Source: Burkholderiales bacterium
Lineage (GTDB): Bacteria > Pseudomonadota > Gammaproteobacteria > Burkholderiales > Burkholderiaceae_C
Assembly (NCBI GenBank): GCA_022758925.1
Contig: JAEMQF010000298.1
Location: 1 to 34,683 of the forward strand
Length of the DNA stretch: 34,683 nucleotides
Reading direction: 5' to 3'
The position numbers and the translations under genes are program-made. The notes beneath the pieces were generated by a model, which was given only the letters and a program-made list of their open reading frames with translations, did not search any database and had not been told where the DNA came from. Shown piece by piece: positions 1 through 8,187 of the stretch. Position 1 is the first letter of the stretch. Each line of letters begins with the position of its first letter.

Positions 1-504
1 ACCCGAGCCTACCTGTTGCGCGAGGGTGAATGCCGGCAGTTGACCCAGGACCACTGTCTGGAACAGGCCCACTCTCCCAGCCAGCGGACCAAACCAACCC
101 GGGCGCTGGGACAAGACGATGCAATCCACGTCGACCACCAACAAGGCGAGCTGCTGCGCGACGATGCTTTCGTTCTCGTTTCCGGCGGCGTGCACGGCAA
201 TCTGGCCGAATCTCGAATCGCATGGCTCGCGGCCCAAGGCAGCGCTGGTTTGGCGAGCAGCGGCCTGGTTGCCGCGGCCGTGGCCGCAGGCGGCACCGAC
301 GATGCCAGCGCCCTCGTGGTGCGCGTGCACAGCCTGGCGCCCTCGCGGCTCGACGATGCGCTTCGCAACAGCGGTCAAGGCGCGCCACCCAGCCGCAAGA
401 ACTTGGGCGGCATTCCCGGCGGCCGCGTTGTCACGGCGCGCATTGCCGAACCTGGCGTGCATCAAGTCCATCCGACACGTGACCCCGCGACGGGCAACTT
501 CTAA
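1..504 (+). CDS. PP2C-family protein serine/threonine phosphatase-like protein, C-terminal part (5' end outside the window)
   Basis: Frame 1 is open from base 1: TRAYLLREGECRQLTQDHCLEQ...TRALGQDD...FVLVSGGVHGNL...GTDDASALVVRV matches the layout of PP2C C-terminal motifs (RAYLLR..L.QLT.DH, RALG, SDG-like, DNas.vvv). Confidence 0.7.
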   Translation, partial: TRAYLLREGECRQLTQDHCLEQAHSPSQRTKPTRALGQDDAIHVDHQQGELLRDDAFVLVSGGVHGNLAESRIAWLAAQGSAGLASSGLVAAAVAAGGTDDASALVVRVHSLAPSRLDDALRNSGQGAPPSRKNLGGIPGGRVVTARIAEPGVHQVHPTRDPATGNF

Positions 505-1352
505 AACGTCATGCCCCTCACGAGCATATATCCAGCAAGTGTGAGCAGCAGGCAGGCGAAGGCGCGCTTGAGCTGCCGCACATTCATGCGGTGCGCCACC
601 CGTGCACCCCAGGGCGCGGCCAGCATGCTCCCGGCGGCGAGCGTGAACAACGCGGGCAGGTAGAGATAACCGATGGCACCGCTGGGCATGTCTTGCAGCG
701 ACCAGCCGGCGATGATGTAGCCAAGGGTTCCGGCCACCGCGATCGGAAATCCGAGTGCCGCCGACGTTGCCACCGCATTGATGATCGACACGTTGCACGC
801 GATCATGAACGGCACCGTGATGAAGGCGCCGCCGGCACCGACCAGGGTCGAGATGACACCGATTGCGGCACCGGCCGCGAACAGCGCGCTGCCCTGCGGC
901 ATGGTTCGCCCCGGCTTGGGCCTGCGCTCGAAGAACATCTGCATCGCCGAGAACGTGAGAAACACGGCGAACAAAGACGCGAGAACGGCCGAGGGCAGGG
1001 CTTTGGCGATCTGCGCCCCCAGCAGCGATCCGAACACGATGCCGGGAGCGAGCAGCTTCACGACATCCCAACGCACGGCGCCGCGCCGGTGGTGGGCGCG
1101 CAGCGACGACATCGACGTGAAGCAGATCGTCGCCAGCGAGGTTGCGACCGCCATTTTCACGATGTGCTGGGGCGGCATGTTCTTGAACGACAGCACGAGT
1201 GTCACGAAAGGAACGAGCAGCGCGCCGCCGCCAATGCCCAGCAGGCCGGCGAGAAAACCCGCCACACCCCCCAGCAGCAGCAGCTCGATGACGAGCTGCC
1301 ATTCGTTGGGCGAGCTCAGACCCTGCCCAGCAGCTTGTTCACGGCCAACCAC
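501..1352 (-). CDS. Sulfite exporter TauE/SafE family membrane protein
   Basis: ELLLLGGVAGFLAGLLGIGGGALLVPFVTLVL plus an internal repeat GVISTLVGAGGAFITVPFM, typical of TauE/SafE. The exact start is uncertain because the ORF start overlaps the EVE gene. Confidence 0.9.
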   Translation of the reverse strand: MVGREQAAGQGLSSPNEWQLVIELLLLGGVAGFLAGLLGIGGGALLVPFVTLVLSFKNMPPQHIVKMAVATSLATICFTSMSSLRAHHRRGAVRWDVVKLLAPGIVFGSLLGAQIAKALPSAVLASLFAVFLTFSAMQMFFERRPKPGRTMPQGSALFAAGAAIGVISTLVGAGGAFITVPFMIACNVSIINAVATSAALGFPIAVAGTLGYIIAGWSLQDMPSGAIGYLYLPALFTLAAGSMLAAPWGARVAHRMNVRQLKRAFACLLLTLAGYMLVRGMTF

Positions 1353-1789
1353 TCTGGTGCGGTGACGGGCGTGATCGAGAGCCGGTTGCCGCGGCGCAAG
1401 ACCAGCATCGTGGCCAGCGTCGGCTCTTCGCGCATTCGGTGCAGGCCGAGCAAGGGCGTCTTGCGCACCAGCTTCACGTCGACATGCACCCAGCGTGGTG
1501 CGGCGCGCGTGGCACTGCTGTCGAAGTAGTCGCTCGTCTTGTCGAACTGTGTCTCGTCCGGGTAGGCGCTGCTGGCGACGACAGCCAGGCCGGCGATGCC
1601 GGGTTCAGGGCACGACGAGTGATAGAACAGCACGCCATCGCCGACTTGCATTTGATCGCGCATGTAGTTGCGCGACTGGTAGTTGCGCACGCCGATCCAC
1701 GGCACCGTCTGCCGCGCGGCTTTGGCGAGATCGTCGATCGAGCACTCGCCGGGCTCGCTTTTCATCAACCAGTAATTCATCGGGGGCAA
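1316..1789 (-). CDS. EVE domain-containing protein
   Basis: MNYWLMKSEPGECSIDDLAKA...W.GVRNYQSRNYMRDQMQVGDGVLFYHSSCPEPGIAGLAVV is characteristic of EVE (thymocyte nuclear protein 1-like) proteins. Confidence 0.92.
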   Translation of the reverse strand: MPPMNYWLMKSEPGECSIDDLAKAARQTVPWIGVRNYQSRNYMRDQMQVGDGVLFYHSSCPEPGIAGLAVVASSAYPDETQFDKTSDYFDSSATRAAPRWVHVDVKLVRKTPLLGLHRMREEPTLATMLVLRRGNRLSITPVTAPEWLAVNKLLGRV

Positions 1790-1811
1790 CCTGCAACGAG
1801 CCGCGGGCGAA

Positions 1812-1980
1812 GAGCCTGGGCGAGAAAGTGTCCGCCGCGAACCGTAGGCCGCATTCCTGAACCCAGGCAGTTCAGGTGGGCGAGGTCAGCCGGGCTTCGG
1901 GTTCATCTGACGCGAGACGATCACACCAACCCGGCGATGTTCCAAGCCCCAGCTCATACGAGCATCGGTTCAAGGAAATT
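1812..1980 (-). ncRNA. ssrS: 6S RNA (SsrS)
   Basis: The minus strand downstream of zapA reads cacctgaactgcctgggttcaggaatgcggcctacggttcgcggcggacactttctcgccc. This parallels the 3' half of 6S RNA (CACCUUGAACC..GGGUUCAAGG..GCGGC...). The position after zapA matches the common proteobacterial location. Ends are approximate. Confidence 0.75.
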
Positions 1981-2057
1981 AAAGACCTACGCGAATGCGA
2001 CGGACGAATTTATTCTACGCCGCGCATTGCCCGTCCACTCGCTGAGGATTCACGCCG

Positions 2058-2366
2058 TCACAACAGTCGACCATCTTCGCTGAGTGCCTGGTCGAGTTTG
2101 CGGATTAGTGCATCGATGTGCGATTGGTCGTCGCCGGAAGTGCGCGCTTTCGCTGCCGGCGCGCTACCCTGGGCCGACGCCTCGTACGCGAGGTTCAGCG
2201 CGGCGAGCACGGCGATGCGTTCGCGGGACTTGACCTTGCCCTTGGCGCGGATCGTCGACATTTCGCGGTCGACCTGAGCCACGGCGTCGCGCAAGCCCGA
2301 CTCGCCGCCTTCAGGGCAGGCGAGCACATAACTCTGGCCCATGATCGTGACGTCGACTTGCTTCAC
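2058..2366 (-). CDS. zapA: Cell division protein ZapA
   Basis: MKQVDVTIMGQSYVLACPEGGESGLRDAVAQVDREMSTIRAKGKVKSRERIAVLAALNLAYE is a typical ZapA sequence. Confidence 0.93.
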   Translation of the reverse strand: MKQVDVTIMGQSYVLACPEGGESGLRDAVAQVDREMSTIRAKGKVKSRERIAVLAALNLAYEASAQGSAPAAKARTSGDDQSHIDALIRKLDQALSEDGRLL

Positions 2367-2614
2367 GCGGCGCGCTCGGTCGGATCGCTGTCGCCCGGTC
2401 GCGCGGGTGCACCGCCGACGCTCACTTCTCTCGGCAAGCGCTCGAGCAGGGCATCGATCCGGCCGCGCGCCGCGCTCAAGCGCGAACGCAGGCTGTCGCG
2501 TTCGCGGCCGATCGCCTCGAGTTGCTCACACAACAAGACGTTGGTCCTCTTCAACTCGTCGTGACGCAGCAGCAGGCGCTCGACGCGATCGGTGAGGTCT
2601 TCAAGCTTGGGCAT
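2363..2614 (-). CDS. ZapB-like/TIGR02449-type coiled-coil protein
   Basis: MPKLEDLTDRVERLLLRHDELKRTNVLLCEQLEAIGRERDSLRSRLSAARGRIDALLERLP; overlaps zapA by 4 bp (ATGA). Confidence 0.8.
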   Translation of the reverse strand: MPKLEDLTDRVERLLLRHDELKRTNVLLCEQLEAIGRERDSLRSRLSAARGRIDALLERLPREVSVGGAPARPGDSDPTERAA

Positions 2615-2675
2615 GGCTGCTGTGATTGTAGGGTCCGGCGCCGTCGCGCGAGCCCAAACTGACGCGTACCGTGCT

Positions 2676-2729
2676 CTACGGCGACGCCAATCTGGATGTC
2701 GACAAAATCAAGAACCCGCTGGCCAGCGC
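2676..2729 (-). pseudogene. Fragment of an EamA/DMT transporter 3' end, duplicate of 5169-5222
   Basis: Minus strand encodes ALASGFLILSTSRLASP*, compared with ALASGFLTLPASRLAPP* at the end of the intact EamA gene. About 49 of 54 nt are identical by eye, same strand. Confidence 0.85.
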
Positions 2730-2736
2730 CGACCGG

Positions 2737-2800
2737 ACAGATCCAGCTGCGCTTCCTTGATCCGGTTCTCGGTCTCGCCGCGCGGAGTACTCGTGCTCGA
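2737..2800 (-). pseudogene. IS1380-family-like transposase remnant
   Basis: One minus-strand frame reads TPRGETENRIKEAQLDLSG, resembling the conserved 'ARGEMENRIKEQQLDLF' block of IS1380-type transposases. There is no intact ORF around it. Confidence 0.55.
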
Positions 2801-2839
2801 TATCGTGCACAGGCCTAACGACTAGCCTGTCATCGGCTG

Positions 2840-3183
2840 CCCCCGCGCTTGAAGCAGCGCCAGAACACCAAAGCCGGAGCGTTGTCCGGTGGCGAACTGT
2901 GGTGCTGACGCTGTCCCTCACGCTCATGGGCCGCCCCGAGCTTCTCATGGTGGACCAGCCTACCGACGGCCTGCCGCAGAAGATCGTGGCCCTCGTGGCT
3001 GACTTCATGCCTGATTTCGACCATCGTGGTATGGGGGTGCTGCTGGTGGAACAGAAACTAACCTTCGCCCTGGACGTGGCCGACCGCGGCCTGCTCATGG
3101 GCCACAGCCAAGTCGTCTTCCAAGCGACGCCGGCCGATCTGCGCGCCGATTCCGAGATCCGCAAGGTTTGGTTGGCGGTCTGA
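2840..3183 (+). pseudogene. Frameshifted C-terminal remnant of a branched-chain amino acid ABC transporter ATPase (LivF-like)
   Basis: LKQRQNTKAGALSGGE in one frame, then in another frame LTLSLTLMGRPELLMVDQPTDGLPQKIVALVADFM...GVLLVEQKLTFALDVADRGLLMGHSQVVFQATPADLRADSEIRKVWLAV*. The signature motif is out of frame and the Walker B/D-loop is degenerate (VDQPTDGL rather than VDEPT.GL). Confidence 0.85.
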
Positions 3184-3299
3184 GGGTGTTGGCGCAGTTG
3201 AGAATCCACTCGCCATGCCGGCCGCTTCGTGGCACTATTCGGTTGCGCGCCGCCAGCGATGCGACGCGCCCAAGAAGGTCAGCTCATCGGGGGTGCCAC

Positions 3300-4487
3300 A
3301 TGTCGCAGCAGCTCGCCGCGCCACTCGAGGCGTGGGAAGGGACGCAGGTTAGCGGCCGGCGATTGCCGGTGTCGGGCTTTGCGCGCGCAGACCTGGTGCG
3401 GGCCCTGTTGCGTTTTCGCCGGCCCGATTCGGCCATCGGCGTGCGCTTGCTGGTGATCGATGTGCTCATCGTTGCCGGCGCCTGGGCGCTGGTGCTCTGG
3501 GCCGACCACCTTGCGCTACGCTTGGCCGCCGGCGTGCTGGTGGGTTTCAAGTTGGCAGCCGTGTACACGCTGGCGCACGACGCGGTGCACGGCAATCTGG
3601 TGGGCTCAGCGCGGTGGAACCGTGTGCTGGGCACGTTCGGCTACTGGCTCACCTTCCACAACTACCGCATCCGTCACTACGACCATCTGCTGCTGGGCCA
3701 CCACCCGCACCTGTGCGGCCCGCAGCACGATGCCTATCGGCCGATGAGCCCACAGCAGTACGCTGCGGCTTCGCCATTGCGGCGCGCCTGGGAGCGCTTC
3801 CAGCGCGCGCCCATCGTCATCTCGTTCTTCGCCTACGGCGTGGCCCAGCGCTGGTGGTGCGTGGAGTTCTTCCCGCCCGCCGCCATGCCGCCGCAGCACA
3901 AGGCCGAGGCGCGCTGGCTGCAGGCAGCGGTGATCGGCTGGATCGCTGCGCTGGTGGCGCTGGCGTGGGCCAGCGCCCGATGGCGCGGCGGCGGCTTTGG
4001 GATGGAACTGGCCGTGGTCTTCGGCTTGCCGGTCTTCGTCTTCCAGACCACGCAGGCGATGGTGTTGTACGTGCAGCACACGCACCCCGACATCCCCTGG
4101 TTCGGCCCGGGTGACGATTTGATCGACCGCTTCGGCCCGGAGTCGCTCACCGTGCACATCGAGGCGCCGCGTTTCATCGGCGCGGCCTCGCACGACATCA
4201 TGGAACACCCGGCGCACCACGTGATCCCGGCCATTCCCTGCTACCGCCTGCACGAAGCGCAGACCGAGCTCAACCGCATCCTGGGCACGAAGGCGCTGCG
4301 CACGCACGTGTTCGCGCTGCGCCGCCTCGGGTTCATCATGCGCAACTGCAAGCTTTACGACTATGAGCGCCATTGCTGGACCGACTTCGAAGGAAGGGTC
4401 ACCTCGTACACCCAGGCCGCGGCTTTGCTGAACGAGGACGCGGGCCACGATGGGGCCGCCGCACCGCGCGAGCTGGCGGCCGCTTAG
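3300..4487 (+). CDS. Fatty acid desaturase family protein
   Basis: Histidine boxes HDAVHG, HYDHLLLGHHPH and HPAHH with hydrophobic segments; ATG at 3300 in the long ORF. Confidence 0.85.
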   Translation: MSQQLAAPLEAWEGTQVSGRRLPVSGFARADLVRALLRFRRPDSAIGVRLLVIDVLIVAGAWALVLWADHLALRLAAGVLVGFKLAAVYTLAHDAVHGNLVGSARWNRVLGTFGYWLTFHNYRIRHYDHLLLGHHPHLCGPQHDAYRPMSPQQYAAASPLRRAWERFQRAPIVISFFAYGVAQRWWCVEFFPPAAMPPQHKAEARWLQAAVIGWIAALVALAWASARWRGGGFGMELAVVFGLPVFVFQTTQAMVLYVQHTHPDIPWFGPGDDLIDRFGPESLTVHIEAPRFIGAASHDIMEHPAHHVIPAIPCYRLHEAQTELNRILGTKALRTHVFALRRLGFIMRNCKLYDYERHCWTDFEGRVTSYTQAAALLNEDAGHDGAAAPRELAAA

Positions 4488-4572
4488 GCAGGAGCGCTGC
4501 GCGCGGGATCGCCGCGCCTTCAGAGCGCCGCGCTGCCGGTCAGCTGCCGCGTGAGCAGGGCCTGAAGCGACG

Positions 4573-4896
4573 TCAGCTGCCTTCGCCAGCCTCAGCATGG
4601 CGCCGCGCACCCACCACACCGGGATACGCTGCGTCGTTGAACAGTTGCACCAGCGCATTGGCGCCCAGGCAGGTGGACAGCGTGGTGCGCCGATGGTCGA
4701 GCAATCTCGCGTGCAGGCCCAGGTCCTCGAGGATGCGGCGCGTACGGTGCGTGAACGCAACGTCGAGCCCGTCCTCGCCCGGATCTGCAACCAACGCTTC
4801 GCCGTGCTGTTCCAGCACCGGGCGAGCATAGATTCTGTCAACGTCAGTTCTTTGTCCTGCGCCAAGACGATCAGTGCACGACGCCCGAGTAGACAT
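4573..4896 (-). other. ORF of unknown function, possibly a decayed gene
   Basis: 107-aa ORF (..YARPVLEQHGEALVADPGEDGLDVAFTHRTRRILEDLGLHARLLDHRRTTLSTCLGANALVQLFNDAAYPGVVGARR..). I recognise no family. It lies in a gene-poor segment. Confidence 0.25.
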
Positions 4897-5146
4897 TGGG
4901 GAGGTGGTGCTCGCGCAGGGACAGAGAGGTGCACATGAAGTTTCGGCCGAAGTTGGTAACGCGCCAGCGACGCGTGCGCGGGATCTTCGCCGTCAGGCTC
5001 TGGGGAAATATGCGGCGGAAGCGGCGCCTTACCTTTGCACTTGCCGTCTTCGGATCGAGTGCGCACGAGCGCAGCAGGCGTCTCGATGTCAACCGCGCGC
5101 CGATGTCCCGGTTGGTGAAACCATGCAGGCAATGCTCTTCTGCCAT
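4871..5146 (-). pseudogene. Remnant of a small 'HGFTNRD...IPRT.RYRVT.FG'-type protein often seen near mobile elements
   Basis: LHGFTNRDIGARL...KIPRTRRWRVTNFGRNFMCTSLSLREHHLPN resembles, from memory, hypothetical proteins with HGFxNRDLRxxL...RxPRTHRYRVTxFG. The middle is diverged. Confidence 0.4.
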
Positions 5147-5168
5147 GATGCTCTTGACCAGTGCGCCG

Positions 5169-6068
5169 CTACGGCGGCGCCAATCTGGATGCCGGCAACG
5201 TCAAGAACCCGCTGGCCAGCGCGGTGCCGAGCAGTATCGTCGCGCAGCCGAACAGCATCGCGCCCGTGACCATCTCATCGAGGAACAACACGCCCCAGGT
5301 GATGCCGAACACAGGAATCAGAAATGTCACCGTGATCGCCCTCGACGCGCCGAGGTGGGCGATGAGGCGAAAGAACAGGATGTAGGCCACGCCCGTGCAC
5401 ACGACCGCCAGCGCCGCGAGCGCGCTCCACGCACGCAGAGAAGGTGGCTCGGCCGGCCACCAGACGAGCGCCGGGACAAGCAGGAAGAGTGCCGCAAAGC
5501 CCTGGCTGCCGCTGGCCACCGCGAGCGGCGCCACACCGTGAAGGCGCCGCTTCGTGTAGTTCGCCGAGAAGCCGTAAAGCAGCGTCGCGAACAGGCACGC
5601 GACGATGGCCCAGCCGCTGCCCCCGGGCTTGAATCCGGCTTCAACGTTCACGTTGCTCCATGCCAGACCGAGCACGCCCAGCAGGCCGATCCCCAAACCG
5701 AGAATCCGCGAACGGTTCAACTGCTCGTTCAGCCAGGCCCAGGCGACCGCGGCACCGAAGAGTGGCGCCGCGGCGTTGAAGATCGACGCCAGGCCGCCGG
5801 TGATCGACAGCGTGGCGAAGGCGAAGCAGACGAAGGGCAGGGCGGAATTCGTGAGGCCGACCCACGCAATCGGCCGCCAGTTCGCGCGCAGCGCGCCGAA
5901 CTGGCCGCGCAGCACAAGCAGCGGCAACAAGAACAGGGCAGCACCCAACACGCGCAATCCGGCCAGCGCGAACGGCCCGAACTCGGAAGCGCCCATGCGC
6001 ATGAACAGGAACGACCCGCCCCACAGCGCAGCGAGGGACAGCAACTCGACAGCGTTTCCAGCGTTCAC
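5169..6068 (-). CDS. EamA/DMT family transporter
   Basis: LLSLAALWGGSFLFMRMGASEFGPFALAGLRVLGAALFLLPLL with two repeated EamA units and many TM helices. Confidence 0.9.
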   Translation of the reverse strand: MNAGNAVELLSLAALWGGSFLFMRMGASEFGPFALAGLRVLGAALFLLPLLVLRGQFGALRANWRPIAWVGLTNSALPFVCFAFATLSITGGLASIFNAAAPLFGAAVAWAWLNEQLNRSRILGLGIGLLGVLGLAWSNVNVEAGFKPGGSGWAIVACLFATLLYGFSANYTKRRLHGVAPLAVASGSQGFAALFLLVPALVWWPAEPPSLRAWSALAALAVVCTGVAYILFFRLIAHLGASRAITVTFLIPVFGITWGVLFLDEMVTGAMLFGCATILLGTALASGFLTLPASRLAPP

Positions 6069-6616
6069 GCGGCGGCCTCAAGCGGCAACGCACTTTGCGC
6101 CGGGCGCCGGCGGCGCAGCTCGAGCTCGAGCAGCGCCACTTTTCGCCCCAAGCCACCGGCATAACCCGTGAGCGCACCGCCAACGCCGAGCACGCGGTGG
6201 CACGGCACGATGATCGACAGCGGATTGCGCCCGACGGCCGCGCCGACCGCGCGCGCCGCGGCGGGCGCGCCGATCATCGCCGCGACCTCGCCATAGGTGC
6301 GCGTGGCGCCGCGCTCGATGCGCAGCAGTGCCTGCCACACCCGGCGCTGAAACACCGTGCCGTGCAGATCGAGCGGGACATCGAAGCGCACGGGCTCGCC
6401 GTCGAAATAGCGCGACAGTTGTTGCGCGGTGCGCCGCAGCAGCGGATCAGCCGGCGCATGGCGGGCAGTCCACGCCGCCGGATGGTGTTGCTGGTCGTCG
6501 AACCACACGCCGGCCAGGCCTGCCACGGTACGCGCGAGCAGCAGCGGCCCGAGCGGTGAATCGACTCGGCACTGCGCCGTGCAGGCCTGCTGGATCGAAA
6601 CAAGGGTTGAACTCAT
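6065..6616 (-). CDS. ogt: Methylated-DNA--[protein]-cysteine S-methyltransferase
   Basis: FQRRVWQALLRIERGATRTYGEVAAMIGAPAAARAVGAAVGRNPLSIIVPCHRVLGVGGALTGYAGGLGRK, including the PCHRV active site. ATG at 6616 rather than the longer ORF start. Confidence 0.95.
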   Translation of the reverse strand: MSSTLVSIQQACTAQCRVDSPLGPLLLARTVAGLAGVWFDDQQHHPAAWTARHAPADPLLRRTAQQLSRYFDGEPVRFDVPLDLHGTVFQRRVWQALLRIERGATRTYGEVAAMIGAPAAARAVGAAVGRNPLSIIVPCHRVLGVGGALTGYAGGLGRKVALLELELRRRRPAQSALPLEAAA

Positions 6617-8097
6617 GGGGCAGTCTCCAAGCTGTTCCAAAGACGCAATACTGCGTAGGAGCGCCAAGGCCGCCACGCCTGGGCGTGCGCCTCGGCGGCA
6701 GCCGGCGTCGTGACGCCGAAGAGCTGCTGCATCGCTTTCAGCGCCGCAACGTCGCGCGGCGGAAACGCATCTGGCCAGCTCAAGGCGCGCATCGCGATGT
6801 AGTGGGCAGTCCAGGGCCCGATGCCCGGCAGCGCGCACAAGGCTTCGAGCAGTGGCTCGACCACGGCCTGCGGCGCTGCACCTGCGCGCAACAGCGCATC
6901 GATCTCGGGCCAGCCCTGCGCGAGCGCGACGATGGCACCAGCGCGGCTGCGAATGATGCCAAGTGCGGCGATGTCTTCAATCGGCGCCGCGGCCAGGATT
7001 TCGGGTGCGGGAAAGGCGCGGTCGACGTCGGGCCACGGCGTGACCTGCGCACTGCCGAAGCGCGCCACGAGGCGCCGAGCCAAGGTGCGCGCCGCGGCGA
7101 CCGTGACTTGCTGGCCGAGCACGGCGCGCACGGCGAGTTCGAACCCGTCCAGGCTGCCGGGCAGGCGCAGCCCGGGCGCACCGGGCAGATCGACCAGAGC
7201 CGCGTCGATGCTGTGCGGCGCGGCGTCGAGGTCGAGCCAACGCCGCGCCGCGCTTGCGACGCGCGCGCTTGCCATCGCCCATTGCGGGCAATAGCGCAAA
7301 CGCAGCTTCGACGCCTTGGGCTCGAACACCGCTTCGATCCAACCGGCGGCATCGGCGACGACGCCGGCACGCAGCGTGCGGCGCAAGGCCCATGCTTCGA
7401 CGCTTTCGATTCCGGGAATCGCGCGTTGCGCAAAGAAGCGCAGCAACGATGGCGCGTCATACGGCTCGCGCCAACCGAGCGTCAAGGTCACCCCCGGCGA
7501 AAGCACCTGCGCGTCGGGAGCGGCGCTGCGCCGCAACCGCCCCGGGCTCATCCGGTAGCTGTCGGCAAACGCGGCGTTGAAGCGGCGCAGGCTCTTGAAA
7601 CCGCTCGCGAGCGCGACCTGCGTCACCGGCAGTTGCGTGTCGGTGAGCAGTTGTTTCGCGAGCAGCAGCCGGCGTGTCTGCAGATACTGCAGCGGCGTCA
7701 CGCCGTGTTCGGCAAGAAAAATTCTTCGCAGATGGCGCTCGCTCACGCCGAGCAGCGCCGCGAGGTCGCCAATATTCGGTGCATCACCGGACGCGGCGCG
7801 CTGGTCCAGGTGCTGCGCCGCCTGGCGCGCGAGCGTTCGCGAAGCGTCCATCACGCTCCACGGCAGCGCTGCGCCGGGTGCGATTTCAGGGCGGCATTTC
7901 ATGCACGGCCGAAACGCCGCCGCCTCGGCCTGTGCCGGCGTGTCGAAGAAGCGGCAGTTCTCGCGCTTGGGCGTGCGCACGCGGCAGATCGGCCGGCAGT
8001 AGACGCGCGTCGTGGTGACACCGACGAACCAGCGCCCGTCGAAGCGCGCGTCGCGGGCGGTGAGGGCTTGATAGGCGCTGTCGGCGTCGATGGGCAT
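6613..8097 (-). CDS. alkA: Ada-AlkA fusion: Ada-type Zn/HTH (AraC) N-terminus with DNA-3-methyladenine glycosylase 2 C-terminus
   Basis: N-terminal FDGRWFVGVTTTRVYCRPICRVRTPKRENCRFF...FRPCMKCRPE, AraC HTH (LGVSERHLRRIFLAEHGVTPLQYLQTRRLLLAKQLL), C-terminal HhH (LPGIGPWTAHYIAMRAL). Overlaps ogt by 4 bp. Confidence 0.93.
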   Translation of the reverse strand: MPIDADSAYQALTARDARFDGRWFVGVTTTRVYCRPICRVRTPKRENCRFFDTPAQAEAAAFRPCMKCRPEIAPGAALPWSVMDASRTLARQAAQHLDQRAASGDAPNIGDLAALLGVSERHLRRIFLAEHGVTPLQYLQTRRLLLAKQLLTDTQLPVTQVALASGFKSLRRFNAAFADSYRMSPGRLRRSAAPDAQVLSPGVTLTLGWREPYDAPSLLRFFAQRAIPGIESVEAWALRRTLRAGVVADAAGWIEAVFEPKASKLRLRYCPQWAMASARVASAARRWLDLDAAPHSIDAALVDLPGAPGLRLPGSLDGFELAVRAVLGQQVTVAAARTLARRLVARFGSAQVTPWPDVDRAFPAPEILAAAPIEDIAALGIIRSRAGAIVALAQGWPEIDALLRAGAAPQAVVEPLLEALCALPGIGPWTAHYIAMRALSWPDAFPPRDVAALKAMQQLFGVTTPAAAEAHAQAWRPWRSYAVLRLWNSLETAP

Positions 8098-8187
8098 GGC
8101 GCCGATTATGGGCGGCGGCGGGGAACAGACTCGCCGTTTTCGGACATGTCGCGCCGTGCGGCGCGGGTGGTTCGCGCGTGAGCCGTG

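Noticed and set aside
3606-5132. 508-aa minus-strand ORF antisense to the desaturase
   Set aside because: Runs antisense through the desaturase histidine boxes and shows no family features.
6328-8181. 617-aa plus-strand ORF antisense to ada-alkA/ogt
   Set aside because: Shadow ORF; the minus-strand genes have unmistakable catalytic motifs.
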